The notes under the pieces were generated by a model, which did no database searches, was not told the origin of the DNA, and saw only the letters and a program-made list of their open reading frames with translations. From Planctomycetota bacterium (GTDB taxonomy: Bacteria > Planctomycetota > Planctomycetia > Pirellulales > Lacipirellulaceae), in contig JAJDED010000006.1 in assembly GCA_029259915.1 (NCBI GenBank), positions 1 through 59,431 of the forward strand: 59,431 nt of DNA, written 5' to 3'. The position numbers and the translations under genes are program-made. This document shows positions 50,575 through 59,323 of the stretch, in pieces; the first letter of the stretch is position 1, and each line of letters starts with the position of its first letter.

Positions 50575-51774
50575 GTGGCGCTCGTCGTGCAAATTGTGTT
50601 GGCCGTTATCCTGCTGCTCGCTCTGGTTGCGGTGGTCCTCAGTAGCAAGAACTGGCACTGGAGCATGGTGACCGTGGTGGTGCTGATTTTGTTGGCTGGC
50701 ACGGGAGCACTATTCCTTGGTGCGGAAGTGTATCGCGTGCATCGCAACTTGCGTGCGGGATTGCCAAAGTTAGAAAAACGCGTTGTGGATGCGGAACAGC
50801 GCACCGTTGATCTGCTTAAAGGCGTCGGCGATCAACCGGGAACCCGAGAACTCGACCATCAATTGAAGATCGTCACCCGGCAGCGTGGTCGCGTTTGGCG
50901 TGGCGTGCTGCCCGCTGGCGAAGTCGATAACCAAGGCCGCGTCGAGACCGAAATCCCCAATCCCAAGCCACACGGTTTGGCAAAAGATACTATCGTTTTT
51001 GCTTTCGAGACGGGTGAACCCAACGGGGCAAATCCCGCCGACTGCCCACAATACTTGGGGGAGTTTCGTGTAGTCGAAACCAAGGCCAATGGAGTCGTGC
51101 TGGAATCCGTTCTGCTGATCGATCAGCGTACCGGCGAGCGCCTTGCTGCAAGCCAAGGACCGTGGAGCCTTTATGAAACGATGCCCACCGACAAGCATGC
51201 CATTTATGCCGATCTCTCTGAAGAGCAATTACGCAATATGTTGCCGGAAGCGTCGGTCGAAGAATACGTGCGGCATGGAACCGAGGCCACCGCGGACGAC
51301 GACCAGTGGCATGTGATCGGCTTGGACGAAAACGACCAGCGCGTCGGACCCGAACAAATTGACCAAGCCGTCAAGCGGCTCTACGACCGACCACTGCGGG
51401 ATTACGCATTTTTGTTTGAAGAGTATGCGCGAGAAAAAGTGGTCGCTCTGGCCGCGCGGGCGGCGGTGATCGAAGACAATGCTAAATTAGAAGCGGCTTT
51501 GGAAAGCGCCAAGCAATTGGCCAAATTCCGCGAAGCGGAAAAAGTGTCGCTCACCAGTGATTTGGAAGGCCTGCTGAAAGATCGAACGGCTGCCGAAGCA
51601 CATCGCGACGCGGTGCAGGGGCAATTGACCAAAGTCCAGCAAAGGATTGACCAATTGTTGGCCGACAATTCCACTTTAGCGAAAACGCTCACACGGCGGC
51701 ATAACCAGCTTCGAGAACAAATCGATCGCACGGCCCCCGCGCCCGAGGGCTTGAATTCGCTGCTTTCGCCCTGA
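50575..51774 (+). CDS. Membrane-anchored coiled-coil protein, unknown function
   Basis: 399 aa, GTG start at 50575 with AAGGAAAACTCC upstream. Two N-terminal TM helices (about residues 4-22 and 30-50: VQIVLAVILLLALVAVVLSS and MVTVVVLILLAGTGALFLG). A coiled coil LRAGLPKLEKRVVDAEQRTV follows. The middle is a beta-rich domain with RGRVWRGVLPAGEVDNQGRV, VFAFETGEP and YLGEFRVVET. The C-terminal third is a long coiled coil (KLEAALESAKQLAKFREAEK, LTKVQQRIDQLLADNSTLAK). No known domain found. It may be a planctomycete envelope or compartment scaffold. Follows bioF by 230 bp. Confidence 0.78.
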   Translation: MALVVQIVLAVILLLALVAVVLSSKNWHWSMVTVVVLILLAGTGALFLGAEVYRVHRNLRAGLPKLEKRVVDAEQRTVDLLKGVGDQPGTRELDHQLKIVTRQRGRVWRGVLPAGEVDNQGRVETEIPNPKPHGLAKDTIVFAFETGEPNGANPADCPQYLGEFRVVETKANGVVLESVLLIDQRTGERLAASQGPWSLYETMPTDKHAIYADLSEEQLRNMLPEASVEEYVRHGTEATADDDQWHVIGLDENDQRVGPEQIDQAVKRLYDRPLRDYAFLFEEYAREKVVALAARAAVIEDNAKLEAALESAKQLAKFREAEKVSLTSDLEGLLKDRTAAEAHRDAVQGQLTKVQQRIDQLLADNSTLAKTLTRRHNQLREQIDRTAPAPEGLNSLLSP

Positions 51775-51892
51775 ACCTCCCTCGCATTCACCCACTTGCT
51801 AGCACTTTCTCGCTCGCTGGGGCCTATAATTGTCGACAGGCATCGACTGTTTACTCTGAGGGCGACTTTCCACTTTCAGGGTTTGCTGCTGC

Positions 51893-52003
51893 CTTGTATC
51901 TTTCGATGGCTTTGTCCGTTGCCAGTGGTCCGTCGTCAGTTGCCAATTGATGCGTAGCTTGCACCACGACCAACGGACCACAAACAACGGACCACGGACA
52001 AAT
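51893..52003. repeat. Periodic inverted-repeat element, ACGGACCAC family
   Basis: The left arm (about 51911-51944) in reverse complement reads GGCAACTGACGACGGACCAC then TGGCAACGGACAAAG. The right arm (about 51966-52003) is CACGACCAACGGACCACAAA then CAACGGACCACGGACAAAT. Arms have 10-14-bp units built on ACGGACCAC. The right arm ends a few bases before the rhomboid start codon, so it falls in its leader or the RBS region. Confidence 0.8.
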
Positions 52004-52006
52004 CAC

Positions 52007-52846
52007 ATGGGCCTTTACGATCGAGACTACGCCTACGACCGCGAGCCGGGATTTCACATCGAGGCTCCCAAATCGCTGACAACTCAGCTAGTGCTTTTCA
52101 CCGCGTGTGTCTATGCACTGCAAATGTTTATCGAAGGGTTTACGTCGTGGTTTCGTCTGCCAGACACCTGGTATCTGCAACCGTGGAGTTGCTTCCGGCT
52201 GCTGACTTACGGCTTTTTGCACGATCCGAACGATTTTCAACATGTGCTGTTCAACATGTTTGTTCTCTGGATGTTCGGGAAAGACTTGGAAAGCAAATAC
52301 GGGCGTCGCGAATTCTTTTGGTTCTATTTGTGGTCGATCACGTTTGCCGGTTTTGTTTGGGCCGTGTCGGAAGCGGCAACTGCCCAACCCTCGGTTTTGG
52401 TGGGAGCTTCGGGGGGAGTGACAGCGGTAGTTGCCCTGTTTGCGCTCAATTTCCCGCATCGTAAAATCTTGTTATTCTTTCTGATCCCCATGCCGATGTG
52501 GATAGCCGCCGCATTGGGGCTCTTATGGGATTTGAATCTAGCGATGAGTCGCTCGGGCAACATCGCGGCAATCGCGCATCTGGCTGGGGCGCTGTGCGGT
52601 TTGTATTATTACAAGTTTGGATTTTCACCCGCTCGGTGGCTGGTAGATCGTTTTTCAGGCATAGCGCCGCGTGCCAAGCCGAAGTTGCAGATCCATGAAC
52701 CTACGGATCGCGACTCGGCAGCGAATGAACGTGTCGACGAAATCCTCAAAAAAATCCAAGAGCATGGCCAGGATAGCCTGACTTGGCGCGAGCGCCGCAC
52801 TCTGGAAAAAGCCAGCCAAGAGTATCAAAAGAAACGCAACGAATAG
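52007..52846 (+). CDS. Rhomboid family intramembrane serine protease
   Basis: 279 aa, ATG 52007. Six TM helices; catalytic Ser135 in LVGASGGVTAV and His191 in IAHLAGALCG form the dyad, with the HLLFNMF-type HVLFNMFVLWMFG in L1/TM2. WYLQPWSCFRLLTYGFLHD precedes it as usual. After TM6 there is a cytosolic tail (about 205-279) ending with a helical DEILKKIQEHGQDSLTWRER domain found in a planctomycete/bacteroidete group (DUF6576-like). It cleaves TM segments of membrane proteins. The open frame upstream (20 codons) is the repeat arm and not coding. A repeat occupies the RBS region, and no good SD is present. Confidence 0.9.
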   Translation: MGLYDRDYAYDREPGFHIEAPKSLTTQLVLFTACVYALQMFIEGFTSWFRLPDTWYLQPWSCFRLLTYGFLHDPNDFQHVLFNMFVLWMFGKDLESKYGRREFFWFYLWSITFAGFVWAVSEAATAQPSVLVGASGGVTAVVALFALNFPHRKILLFFLIPMPMWIAAALGLLWDLNLAMSRSGNIAAIAHLAGALCGLYYYKFGFSPARWLVDRFSGIAPRAKPKLQIHEPTDRDSAANERVDEILKKIQEHGQDSLTWRERRTLEKASQEYQKKRNE

Positions 52847-52909
52847 CACTCGCTCAGTTCACGTGTTCAAGCGGAGCTTGGAAGCAAGCTTGTCGGAGGG
52901 GATTCGCGC

Positions 52910-53842
52910 ATGGCAAAACGGCGTCGACGAGTTTGGTGGGTAATGGCCGCGTTGTTGCCCATGCCCGCGGTCCTGGGGTTGCAACATTTGCGGGCACCTG
53001 CTGAGGGGATTGCGCAATCGTCAACTTCTCTGCTTCCAATGCGAGCTGAGATGACCCGCCTTCCCAGCGGTTATTTCGCCATGGGAGACATCCAAGCCGA
53101 CGCCGGAGACCAACGACCCGCCCATCGGGTGTTTCTGGACCGCTTCTGGATGGATACTCGGCTGGTGACGAACCAGCAGTTTGGCAATTTTGTTGCTTCC
53201 ACAGACTACGAAACTACCGCTGAGAAACGTGGCAATTCACGTGTGTTCGATCCCCGTATTGGCTCCTGGCAAGTCGTGGCCGGCGCCAGTTGGCGGTTCC
53301 CACGCGGGCCGGAAAGTTCGCTGGCCGGCAAAGACAATTTTCCGGTGGTGCATGTTTCTTGGTACGACGCCCAGTCTTACGCGGCCTGGGCAGGAAAGCG
53401 GCTCCCCACCGAAGCGGAATACGAATACGCCGCCCGCGGCGGGCTCGCCGACAGCATTTATCCCTGGGGCAACGAGCTCGCGCCCGGCAACCAGTTCCAA
53501 GCTAATACCTGGCAAGGCTGGTTTCCCCAAGAAGATTTTGGCCGCGACGGATTTCGCGGTCCCTCGCCGGTGGCCTCCTTTTCTTCCAATCGGTGGGGAC
53601 TGTACGATATGGTAGGGAACGTGTGGTGCTGGTGCGCCGATGAATATGCGGCAGATTATTATGGCCGCAGCCCAAACAGAAATCCACGCGGCCCCCAATC
53701 GGGTGCCGAGCGAGTACGACGCGGAGGAAGCTGGTTGTCGTCGATCAATCATGGCGGAGGCGCAACCGTATCCAATCGCGGCCATGCACTTCCCGACGAA
53801 ACTAGCAATCACACCGGTTTGCGCTGTGCGAAGAGCGATTAG
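52910..53842 (+). CDS. Secreted FGE-sulfatase (SUMF1-like) domain protein lacking the catalytic cysteines
   Basis: 310 aa; ATG 52910 with GGAGG upstream. N-terminal signal anchor (VWWVMAALLPMPAVLGL). The FGE fold is clear: MTRLPSGYFAMGDIQADAGD, RVFLDRFWMDTRLVTNQQFG, PVVHVSWYDAQSYAAWAGKR, LPTEAEYEYAARGG, GLYDMVGNVWCWCADEY, RVRRGGSWLSS and LRCAKSD. In true formylglycine-generating enzyme two Cys occur in the segment after RGGS(Y/F) (human C336 and C341). Here that segment, LSSINHGGG, has none. It is therefore probably not a sulfatase-activating oxidase. It may act as a binding or structural domain, as is common for FGE-like proteins in this phylum. Confidence 0.88.
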   Translation: MAKRRRRVWWVMAALLPMPAVLGLQHLRAPAEGIAQSSTSLLPMRAEMTRLPSGYFAMGDIQADAGDQRPAHRVFLDRFWMDTRLVTNQQFGNFVASTDYETTAEKRGNSRVFDPRIGSWQVVAGASWRFPRGPESSLAGKDNFPVVHVSWYDAQSYAAWAGKRLPTEAEYEYAARGGLADSIYPWGNELAPGNQFQANTWQGWFPQEDFGRDGFRGPSPVASFSSNRWGLYDMVGNVWCWCADEYAADYYGRSPNRNPRGPQSGAERVRRGGSWLSSINHGGGATVSNRGHALPDETSNHTGLRCAKSD

Positions 53843-53875
53843 CGACCATTTGCAGTATTTGAGGGGGGCCTCACC

Positions 53876-54796
53876 ATGACTGACGAAAGTTCACCGCAAA
53901 CAATTGTCGTGACAGGGGCGTCGGGGCTGATTGGCAAGGAACTCGTTTCTGCCCTCAGCGGTGCTGGCCATCGGGTGATCCGCGCAGTAAGGGGCGCCGT
54001 GAGCGACCCGCAAACGGAAATGGCCTGGAACCCAGCCACCGGAAACATCGATCGCGACAAATTGATTGGCGCCGACGCGATCGTTCACCTCGCCGGTGCC
54101 AACATTGCCGGCAAGCGCTGGACGCCCGCTTACAAACAATCGCTGATCGATAGCCGCGTCGACGGCACGACATTAGTGAGCGAAGCCATCGCATCGCTTG
54201 AACCGAAACCGAAAGTACTGGCCTGCGCGTCGGCCATCGGTTATTACGGAGATCGTGGCGAAGAGACGTTGGACGAGTCGGCTCCCAGCGGCGATGGATT
54301 TTTGCCCGAAGTCTGCATGCAATGGGAACGCGCCTGCCAAGAAGCGCGCGACGCCGGTATCCGCGTCGTTAATATGCGATTCGGTGTCGTATTGAGTCCC
54401 GCCGGTGGCGCACTGGCGCAGATGCTCACACCGTTCAAACTTGGCGGCGGGGGCATCTTGGGCAATGGGCGTCAGATCTTTAGTTGGATTTCGCTTCTCG
54501 ACGCGGTGCGAGCTATACAGCATGTCATTAACAACGAATCGCTTAGCGGACCTGTGAATCTTGTTTCACCCCAGGCGGTCACCAATCGCGAGTTCACCAA
54601 AACGTTAGGGAAGGTTCTAGGACGTCCGACCCTATTGCCCATGCCCGCTTTCGTAGCGCGATTATTGTTCGGCGAAATGGCCGACGCACTTCTGTTGGCT
54701 AGCGCGCGAGTGATACCTAAATCGCTTCAAGAGAGCCAATTCGAATTTCAACATCCCCAACTCGAACCGGCCTTACAGCATTTGCTAGGTAAGTAG
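53876..54796 (+). CDS. SDR39U1-type NAD(P)-dependent epimerase (TIGR01777 family)
   Basis: 306 aa, extended short-chain dehydrogenase. Rossmann motif VVTGASGLIG at residues 12-20, AIVHLAGANIAGKRWTP, ACASAIGYYGDRGEETLDES with the active-site Tyr-xxx-like region YYGD, and FSWISLLDAVRAIQHVI. These match the TIGR01777/SDR39U1 family (YfcH and plant cell-division-linked homologues). Substrate unknown; a role in cell division or sugar nucleotide change is guessed. It follows the FGE-like gene by 33 bp. Confidence 0.9.
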   Translation: MTDESSPQTIVVTGASGLIGKELVSALSGAGHRVIRAVRGAVSDPQTEMAWNPATGNIDRDKLIGADAIVHLAGANIAGKRWTPAYKQSLIDSRVDGTTLVSEAIASLEPKPKVLACASAIGYYGDRGEETLDESAPSGDGFLPEVCMQWERACQEARDAGIRVVNMRFGVVLSPAGGALAQMLTPFKLGGGGILGNGRQIFSWISLLDAVRAIQHVINNESLSGPVNLVSPQAVTNREFTKTLGKVLGRPTLLPMPAFVARLLFGEMADALLLASARVIPKSLQESQFEFQHPQLEPALQHLLGK

Positions 54797-54919
54797 TCGT
54801 CTTTTATTCACTTTTTCCCCATCACAACAGAATTTACCTAAAACCATCTCCCATTGTGAGAACCCCCGGTTGCGGTAAAATAGGCGATTCTGGACAAATT
54901 CCCTGCACTTGGAATCGCG

Positions 54920-56344
54920 ATGCACTCTCAAGTGGTTGTACTGGGCGGTGGGCCCGGCGGATACGCTGCGGCATTTATGGCTGCCGACCTGGGCCTCGAA
55001 GTGACTATTGTCGAAGCCGACCCCCGGCTTGGCGGCACTTGCCTGCTGCGCGGCTGCATTCCTTCCAAAGCCCTCTTACACGTTGCCAAGGTGATTAGCG
55101 AAGCACGCGACATGGGCGAATGGGGCGTTGCCTTCGGTAAGATGAAGCTGAACGTCAAGACGATGCGGGCTCGCAAGGAGCAGGTGATCGAAACCCTTTC
55201 TGGGGGACTGGCCCAATTGGCCAAACGTCGCAAAGTGCGCGTGGTGAACGCCCGCGGGATTTTTGTCGATTCGCAAACGCTGGAGCTTGAGGGAGGCGAC
55301 CCAAGTACTTATGACAGCGCTCGGATCACATTCGATCATTGTATTCTGGCCACTGGTTCGATCCCTGCCATGCCGAAGATGTTTGCCATCGGTAGCGATC
55401 GAGTGATGGATTCGACCGGCGCGCTTCAACTTGCCGACGTACCCAAGTCGCTGCTGATAATCGGCGGTGGTTACATCGGGCTGGAAATGGGGACCGTCTA
55501 TGCCGAGCTTGGCTCGGAAGTTTCGGTCGTCGAGTTGACCGACGGACTATTGCCGGGCGCGGACCGCGATCTGGTCAAGCCACTCGAAAAGCGATTACAA
55601 AAATTATTCAAAGAAATTCGCCTGGGCACAAAAGTTATCGGATTAAAAGAGGTAGGCAAACAGATCGAAGTACAGATGCAAGGCCCCGATTTGGAAGGTG
55701 TGTTGTCCTACGATCGAGTGCTTGTTTCGGTAGGACGTCGGCCTGTCTCTCAGGGCCTTGGGCTGGAAAACACGAATGTTATCGTCAACGATCTCGGCTT
55801 TGTGGAAGTCGACCGTCAGCAGCGCACCAGCGACGAACACATTTTGGCAATTGGCGACGTCGCGGGCGAACCAATGCTCGCGCACAAGGCATCGCACGAA
55901 GGCAAAGTTGCCGCGGAAGTCCTTGCAGGCGAACCGGCGGCGTTCGACAGCGTGGCCATTCCGGCAGTCGTGTTTACTGATCCGGAAATCGCTTGGGCAG
56001 GGATCACTGCCGAAGAAGCGAAGCGTGCTGGGCGTACTGTAAAGATCTCACAATATCCATGGCAAGCGAGCGGGCGGGCCATCGCCATGGGCAGAACCGA
56101 TGGTTTGACCAAATGGATCGTCGATCCCGAAACCGACCGTGTGTTGGGCTGCGGTATTGTGGGATCGGGAGCTGGCGAACTTATCGCGGAAGCGGTGGTA
56201 GCCATTGAAATGGGTTGCGTAGTGCGCGACATCGCCGACTCGATTCACCCGCATCCTACGCTCAGCGAAACAGTTGCCTTCGCCGGTGAAGTCCACCTCG
56301 GCACGGCAACCGAAGTCTACCGACCGAGAAGAAAGAAAGACTAA
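54920..56344 (+). CDS. lpdA: Dihydrolipoyl dehydrogenase (E3)
   Basis: FAD enzyme that reoxidises dihydrolipoamide of 2-oxoacid dehydrogenase complexes, reducing NAD+. 474 aa, standard. N-terminal FAD motif VLGGGPGGYAAAF, redox disulfide GTCLLRGCIPSKALLH (C-x4-C), NAD motif IIGGGYIGLEMGTVYAELGS, FAD-contact AIGDVAGEPMLAHKASHEG and the interface HPHPTLSE with catalytic His-Glu. Start ATG 54920. The pyruvate dehydrogenase E1 gene follows by 114 bp (containing a repeat), so they are a probable unit even though the E2 gene is not here. Confidence 0.95.
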   Translation: MHSQVVVLGGGPGGYAAAFMAADLGLEVTIVEADPRLGGTCLLRGCIPSKALLHVAKVISEARDMGEWGVAFGKMKLNVKTMRARKEQVIETLSGGLAQLAKRRKVRVVNARGIFVDSQTLELEGGDPSTYDSARITFDHCILATGSIPAMPKMFAIGSDRVMDSTGALQLADVPKSLLIIGGGYIGLEMGTVYAELGSEVSVVELTDGLLPGADRDLVKPLEKRLQKLFKEIRLGTKVIGLKEVGKQIEVQMQGPDLEGVLSYDRVLVSVGRRPVSQGLGLENTNVIVNDLGFVEVDRQQRTSDEHILAIGDVAGEPMLAHKASHEGKVAAEVLAGEPAAFDSVAIPAVVFTDPEIAWAGITAEEAKRAGRTVKISQYPWQASGRAIAMGRTDGLTKWIVDPETDRVLGCGIVGSGAGELIAEAVVAIEMGCVVRDIADSIHPHPTLSETVAFAGEVHLGTATEVYRPRRKKD

Positions 56345-56433
56345 CCACGAAGACACGATGACACAAAGAGATGGAATGAATTCCTCCCATTCCTCAATTT
56401 ATTTCCTTTGTGTCTTTGTGCCTTTGTGGTGAA
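56343..56433. repeat. Periodic inverted-repeat element, CACAAAGGCAC family
   Basis: The left arm AACCACGAAGACACGATGAC (from 56343) continues ACAAAGAG. The right arm about 56404-56433 is CCTTTGTGTCTTTGTGCCTT then TGTGGT. The centre holds GGAATGAATTCC. It begins at the stop codon of lpdA and ends about 26 bp before aceE. Confidence 0.85.
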
Positions 56434-56458
56434 CACCTACCAGTAAGGACCAGCCATT

Positions 56459-59173
56459 ATGGCCAATGCAAAAACCGATTTGCCGCTTTCTCCGATCCTG
56501 AACGATGCCGATCCGTCCGAGACGGCCGAGTGGCTTGAATCGCTTGATTATGTGCTCCAGAGCAAGGGTCCCGAGCGCGTTCAGCAATTGCTCGAAGCCT
56601 TGGACCACACCGCGCATCGCAATGGGGTGGAGTTGCCGTTTACTGCTACCACGCCCTACTACAACACCATCCCCCGCGACAAACAGCCACCCTATCCGGG
56701 AAATCGCGAAATGGAGCGGCGCATCAAAAGCTTTGTGCGTTGGAATGCCATGGCAATGGTCACTCGCGCCAACCGCGACCCTGCCGCACCTGGTGGGCAT
56801 ATCTCGACGTTTGCCTCGTCGGCCACTTTGTACGAAGTGGCGCTTAACCATTTTATCCGCGGTCGGGGCGATGGCTACGACGGCGATCAGGTTTACTTCC
56901 AGGGCCACACTGCGCCGGGGATGTATTCGCGCGCCTTTCTGGAAGGCCGATTGACTGAAAAACACTTGATCAATTTCCGACGCGAACTGAGCGAGGGTGG
57001 CGGGCTTTCGTCGTATCCGCATCCGTGGCTGATGCCCGACTTCTGGGAGTTTCCAACCGTCTCGATGGGATTGGCGCCGATCATGGCGATTTACCAAGCC
57101 CGCTTCAACGAGTACTTGCGCGATCGGGGAATCCTCGATACGTCGAACAAACGCGTGTGGGCTTTCCTGGGCGATGGCGAATGCGACGAACCGGAAAGCC
57201 TTGGCGCGATCACGCTCGCTTCGCGAGAAAAACTCAATAACCTCACGTTCGTCATCAATTGCAACCTGCAACGGCTTGATGGCCCCGTGCGCGGCAACGG
57301 CAAAATTATCCAAGAACTCGAGGGCGCTTTCCGTGGCGCGGGCTGGAACGTCGTTAAAGTCATCTGGGGCGACGATTGGGATCCCTTGTTGAAACAGGAC
57401 GAGCAAGGCCTCTTGGCCAGAAGGATGATGGAAGTGGTCGACGGAGAGTACCAGAAGTATGTGGTTTCCGACGGCGATTTCATCCGCAACAATTTCTTTG
57501 GGAAGTATCCCGAACTTCTGGAACTGGTGAAAAACTACTCAGACGAAAAGCTCAGTAAGCTTCGCCGCGGGGGGCACGATCCTGAAAAGGTGTACGCCGC
57601 GTACAAAGCGGCGGTCGAATGCACCGATCGTCCGACGGTAGTCATTGCCAAAACCATCAAAGGCTATGGCCTGGGCGAAGGGGGCGAAGGGCGCAATGTT
57701 ACGCACAACCAAAAGAAGCTGAACGAAGCGGAGCTGCGCGAGTTCCGCTCGCGGTTTGGAATTCCGATTTCCGACGAACGTGTTGCCGAGGCCCCGTTTT
57801 ATCGTCCTCCCGAAGATAGCCCCGAGATGGTTTACCTACGCAAGCGCCGCGAAGCCTTGGGAGGGCCCACGCCTGCTCGAAACAACGCCCCCGTGACCAT
57901 GTCCGTACCACGACTGGCCGACTACGAAAAAACTATGGCCAAGCTCGTCAGCAAAAGCCCGGGTAAGGAAATGTCGACCACCATGGGCTTTGTGAGGCTG
58001 TTGAGCGACTTGCTCCGCGACAAACAAATTGGCAAGCATATCGTGCCCATCGTGCCCGACGAATCTCGGACCTTCGGCATGGAAGGCCTTTTCCGCCAAG
58101 TGGGCATCTACGCGCACACAGGACAACTCTACGAACCGGTCGATTCCGATCAGATTGCTTATTACAAAGAAGCCAAAGACGGGCAGCTTCTCGAAGAAGG
58201 CATAACCGAAGCAGGTTCGATGTCGTCGTTCAATGCCGCAGGTACGGCGTATTCGTCGCACGGCGTGAATATGATTCCGATGTTCATCTACTACTCGATG
58301 TTCGGCTTCCAACGCATAGGCGACCTCATTTGGGCCGCCGCCGACATGCGGGCGAAAGGTTTTATGCTCGGTGGCACTGCTGGGCGGACCACGCTCAATG
58401 GCGAAGGCCTCCAGCACCAAGATGGCCACAGCCTGGTCAATGCGATGGCGTTTCCGACCGTGCGAGCCTACGACCCTGCCTACTCTTACGAGATCGCGGT
58501 CATCGTGTTTGAAGGACTCAAACGGATGTACGTCGATAACGAAACGGCGATCTACTACATCACGCTCGAAAACGAAACTTACTTAATGCCAGAAATGCCT
58601 GCTGGTTGTGAAGAAGGCATTATTCGCGGTATGTACAAGGTTGCCAGCCAAACTCCCAAAAAGGCAACAGGTAAAGGCAATACGGCGCAGCTGTTCGGCA
58701 GTGGTGCGATCCTCCGCGAGGCCTTACGGGCCGCCGAAATTCTGGCCGATAAGTACGGCATTGCTAGCGACATCTGGAGCGTGACCAGCTACAACCAGCT
58801 TCGCCGCGACGCCCAGGAATGTCAGCGTTGGAATATGCTCAACCCCGACAAGACCCCGAGACGATCTTACGTGGAAGAGCAGCTCAAGGGCGTCGAAGGC
58901 CCGGTCATCGCCGCGACTGATTACATGCGAGCGTTGGCCGAGCAGATCGATCCTTGGGTCCCTGGTGGCTTGTTCGCCCTGGGTACCGACGGCATGGGTC
59001 GTAGCGAGTCACGCGAAGCGCTGCGTCGGCACTTCGAAGTCGACGCCGAGTGTATCGTCATCGCGACGCTCTACCAACTCAGTAAACAAGGCAAGTTCGA
59101 TACCAAAAAAGTCGCTCAGGCAATCAAAGACCTGGGTGTCGACCCCGATAAAACCTCCGCACTGTACGCTTAA
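56459..59173 (+). CDS. aceE: Pyruvate dehydrogenase E1 (homodimeric)
   Basis: Thiamin-diphosphate enzyme that decarboxylates pyruvate and acetylates lipoyl-E2. 904 aa, close to E. coli AceE (887). TDP/metal-binding region FLGDGECDEPESLGAITLAS and LNNLTFVINCN (GDG...NN motif). His-rich GGHISTFASSATLYEVALNH and QGHTAPGMYSRAFLEG belong to the cofactor domain. EGITEAGSMSSFNAAGTAYS and GGTAGRTTLNGEGLQHQDGH lie in the second half. ATG 56459, AAGGA upstream (GTAAGGACCAGCC). Paired with lpdA. A repeat element between them may influence relative expression. Confidence 0.96.
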   Translation: MANAKTDLPLSPILNDADPSETAEWLESLDYVLQSKGPERVQQLLEALDHTAHRNGVELPFTATTPYYNTIPRDKQPPYPGNREMERRIKSFVRWNAMAMVTRANRDPAAPGGHISTFASSATLYEVALNHFIRGRGDGYDGDQVYFQGHTAPGMYSRAFLEGRLTEKHLINFRRELSEGGGLSSYPHPWLMPDFWEFPTVSMGLAPIMAIYQARFNEYLRDRGILDTSNKRVWAFLGDGECDEPESLGAITLASREKLNNLTFVINCNLQRLDGPVRGNGKIIQELEGAFRGAGWNVVKVIWGDDWDPLLKQDEQGLLARRMMEVVDGEYQKYVVSDGDFIRNNFFGKYPELLELVKNYSDEKLSKLRRGGHDPEKVYAAYKAAVECTDRPTVVIAKTIKGYGLGEGGEGRNVTHNQKKLNEAELREFRSRFGIPISDERVAEAPFYRPPEDSPEMVYLRKRREALGGPTPARNNAPVTMSVPRLADYEKTMAKLVSKSPGKEMSTTMGFVRLLSDLLRDKQIGKHIVPIVPDESRTFGMEGLFRQVGIYAHTGQLYEPVDSDQIAYYKEAKDGQLLEEGITEAGSMSSFNAAGTAYSSHGVNMIPMFIYYSMFGFQRIGDLIWAAADMRAKGFMLGGTAGRTTLNGEGLQHQDGHSLVNAMAFPTVRAYDPAYSYEIAVIVFEGLKRMYVDNETAIYYITLENETYLMPEMPAGCEEGIIRGMYKVASQTPKKATGKGNTAQLFGSGAILREALRAAEILADKYGIASDIWSVTSYNQLRRDAQECQRWNMLNPDKTPRRSYVEEQLKGVEGPVIAATDYMRALAEQIDPWVPGGLFALGTDGMGRSESREALRRHFEVDAECIVIATLYQLSKQGKFDTKKVAQAIKDLGVDPDKTSALYA

Positions 59174-59231
59174 GGCGATCGGCAGATAGGAATATACCAA
59201 ACATTCACCCTGCGGAGGAAACGACAATAAT

Positions 59232-59323
59232 CACCGCAGAGGACGCAGAGGATCGCAGAGAATTTTTTGAAACCGTCTCATTCGCCTTTTCCTCTGCGTA
59301 ACTCTGTGTCCTCTGCGGTAAAC
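59232..59323. repeat. Periodic inverted-repeat element, CGCAGAGGA family
   Basis: The left arm CACCGCAGAGGACGCAGAGG (from 59232) continues ATCGCAGAGAA. The right arm about 59290-59323 is CCTCTGCGTAACTCTGTGTC then CTCTGCGGTAAA. 9-10-bp units. Follows aceE by about 60 bp. The last 108 bp of the window show nothing else. Confidence 0.85.

Noticed and set aside
7219..59323. Periodic repeats as CRISPR arrays
   Set aside because: Units are only 8-12 bp, degenerate and without unique spacers of constant length; they form inverted pairs rather than direct repeat arrays.
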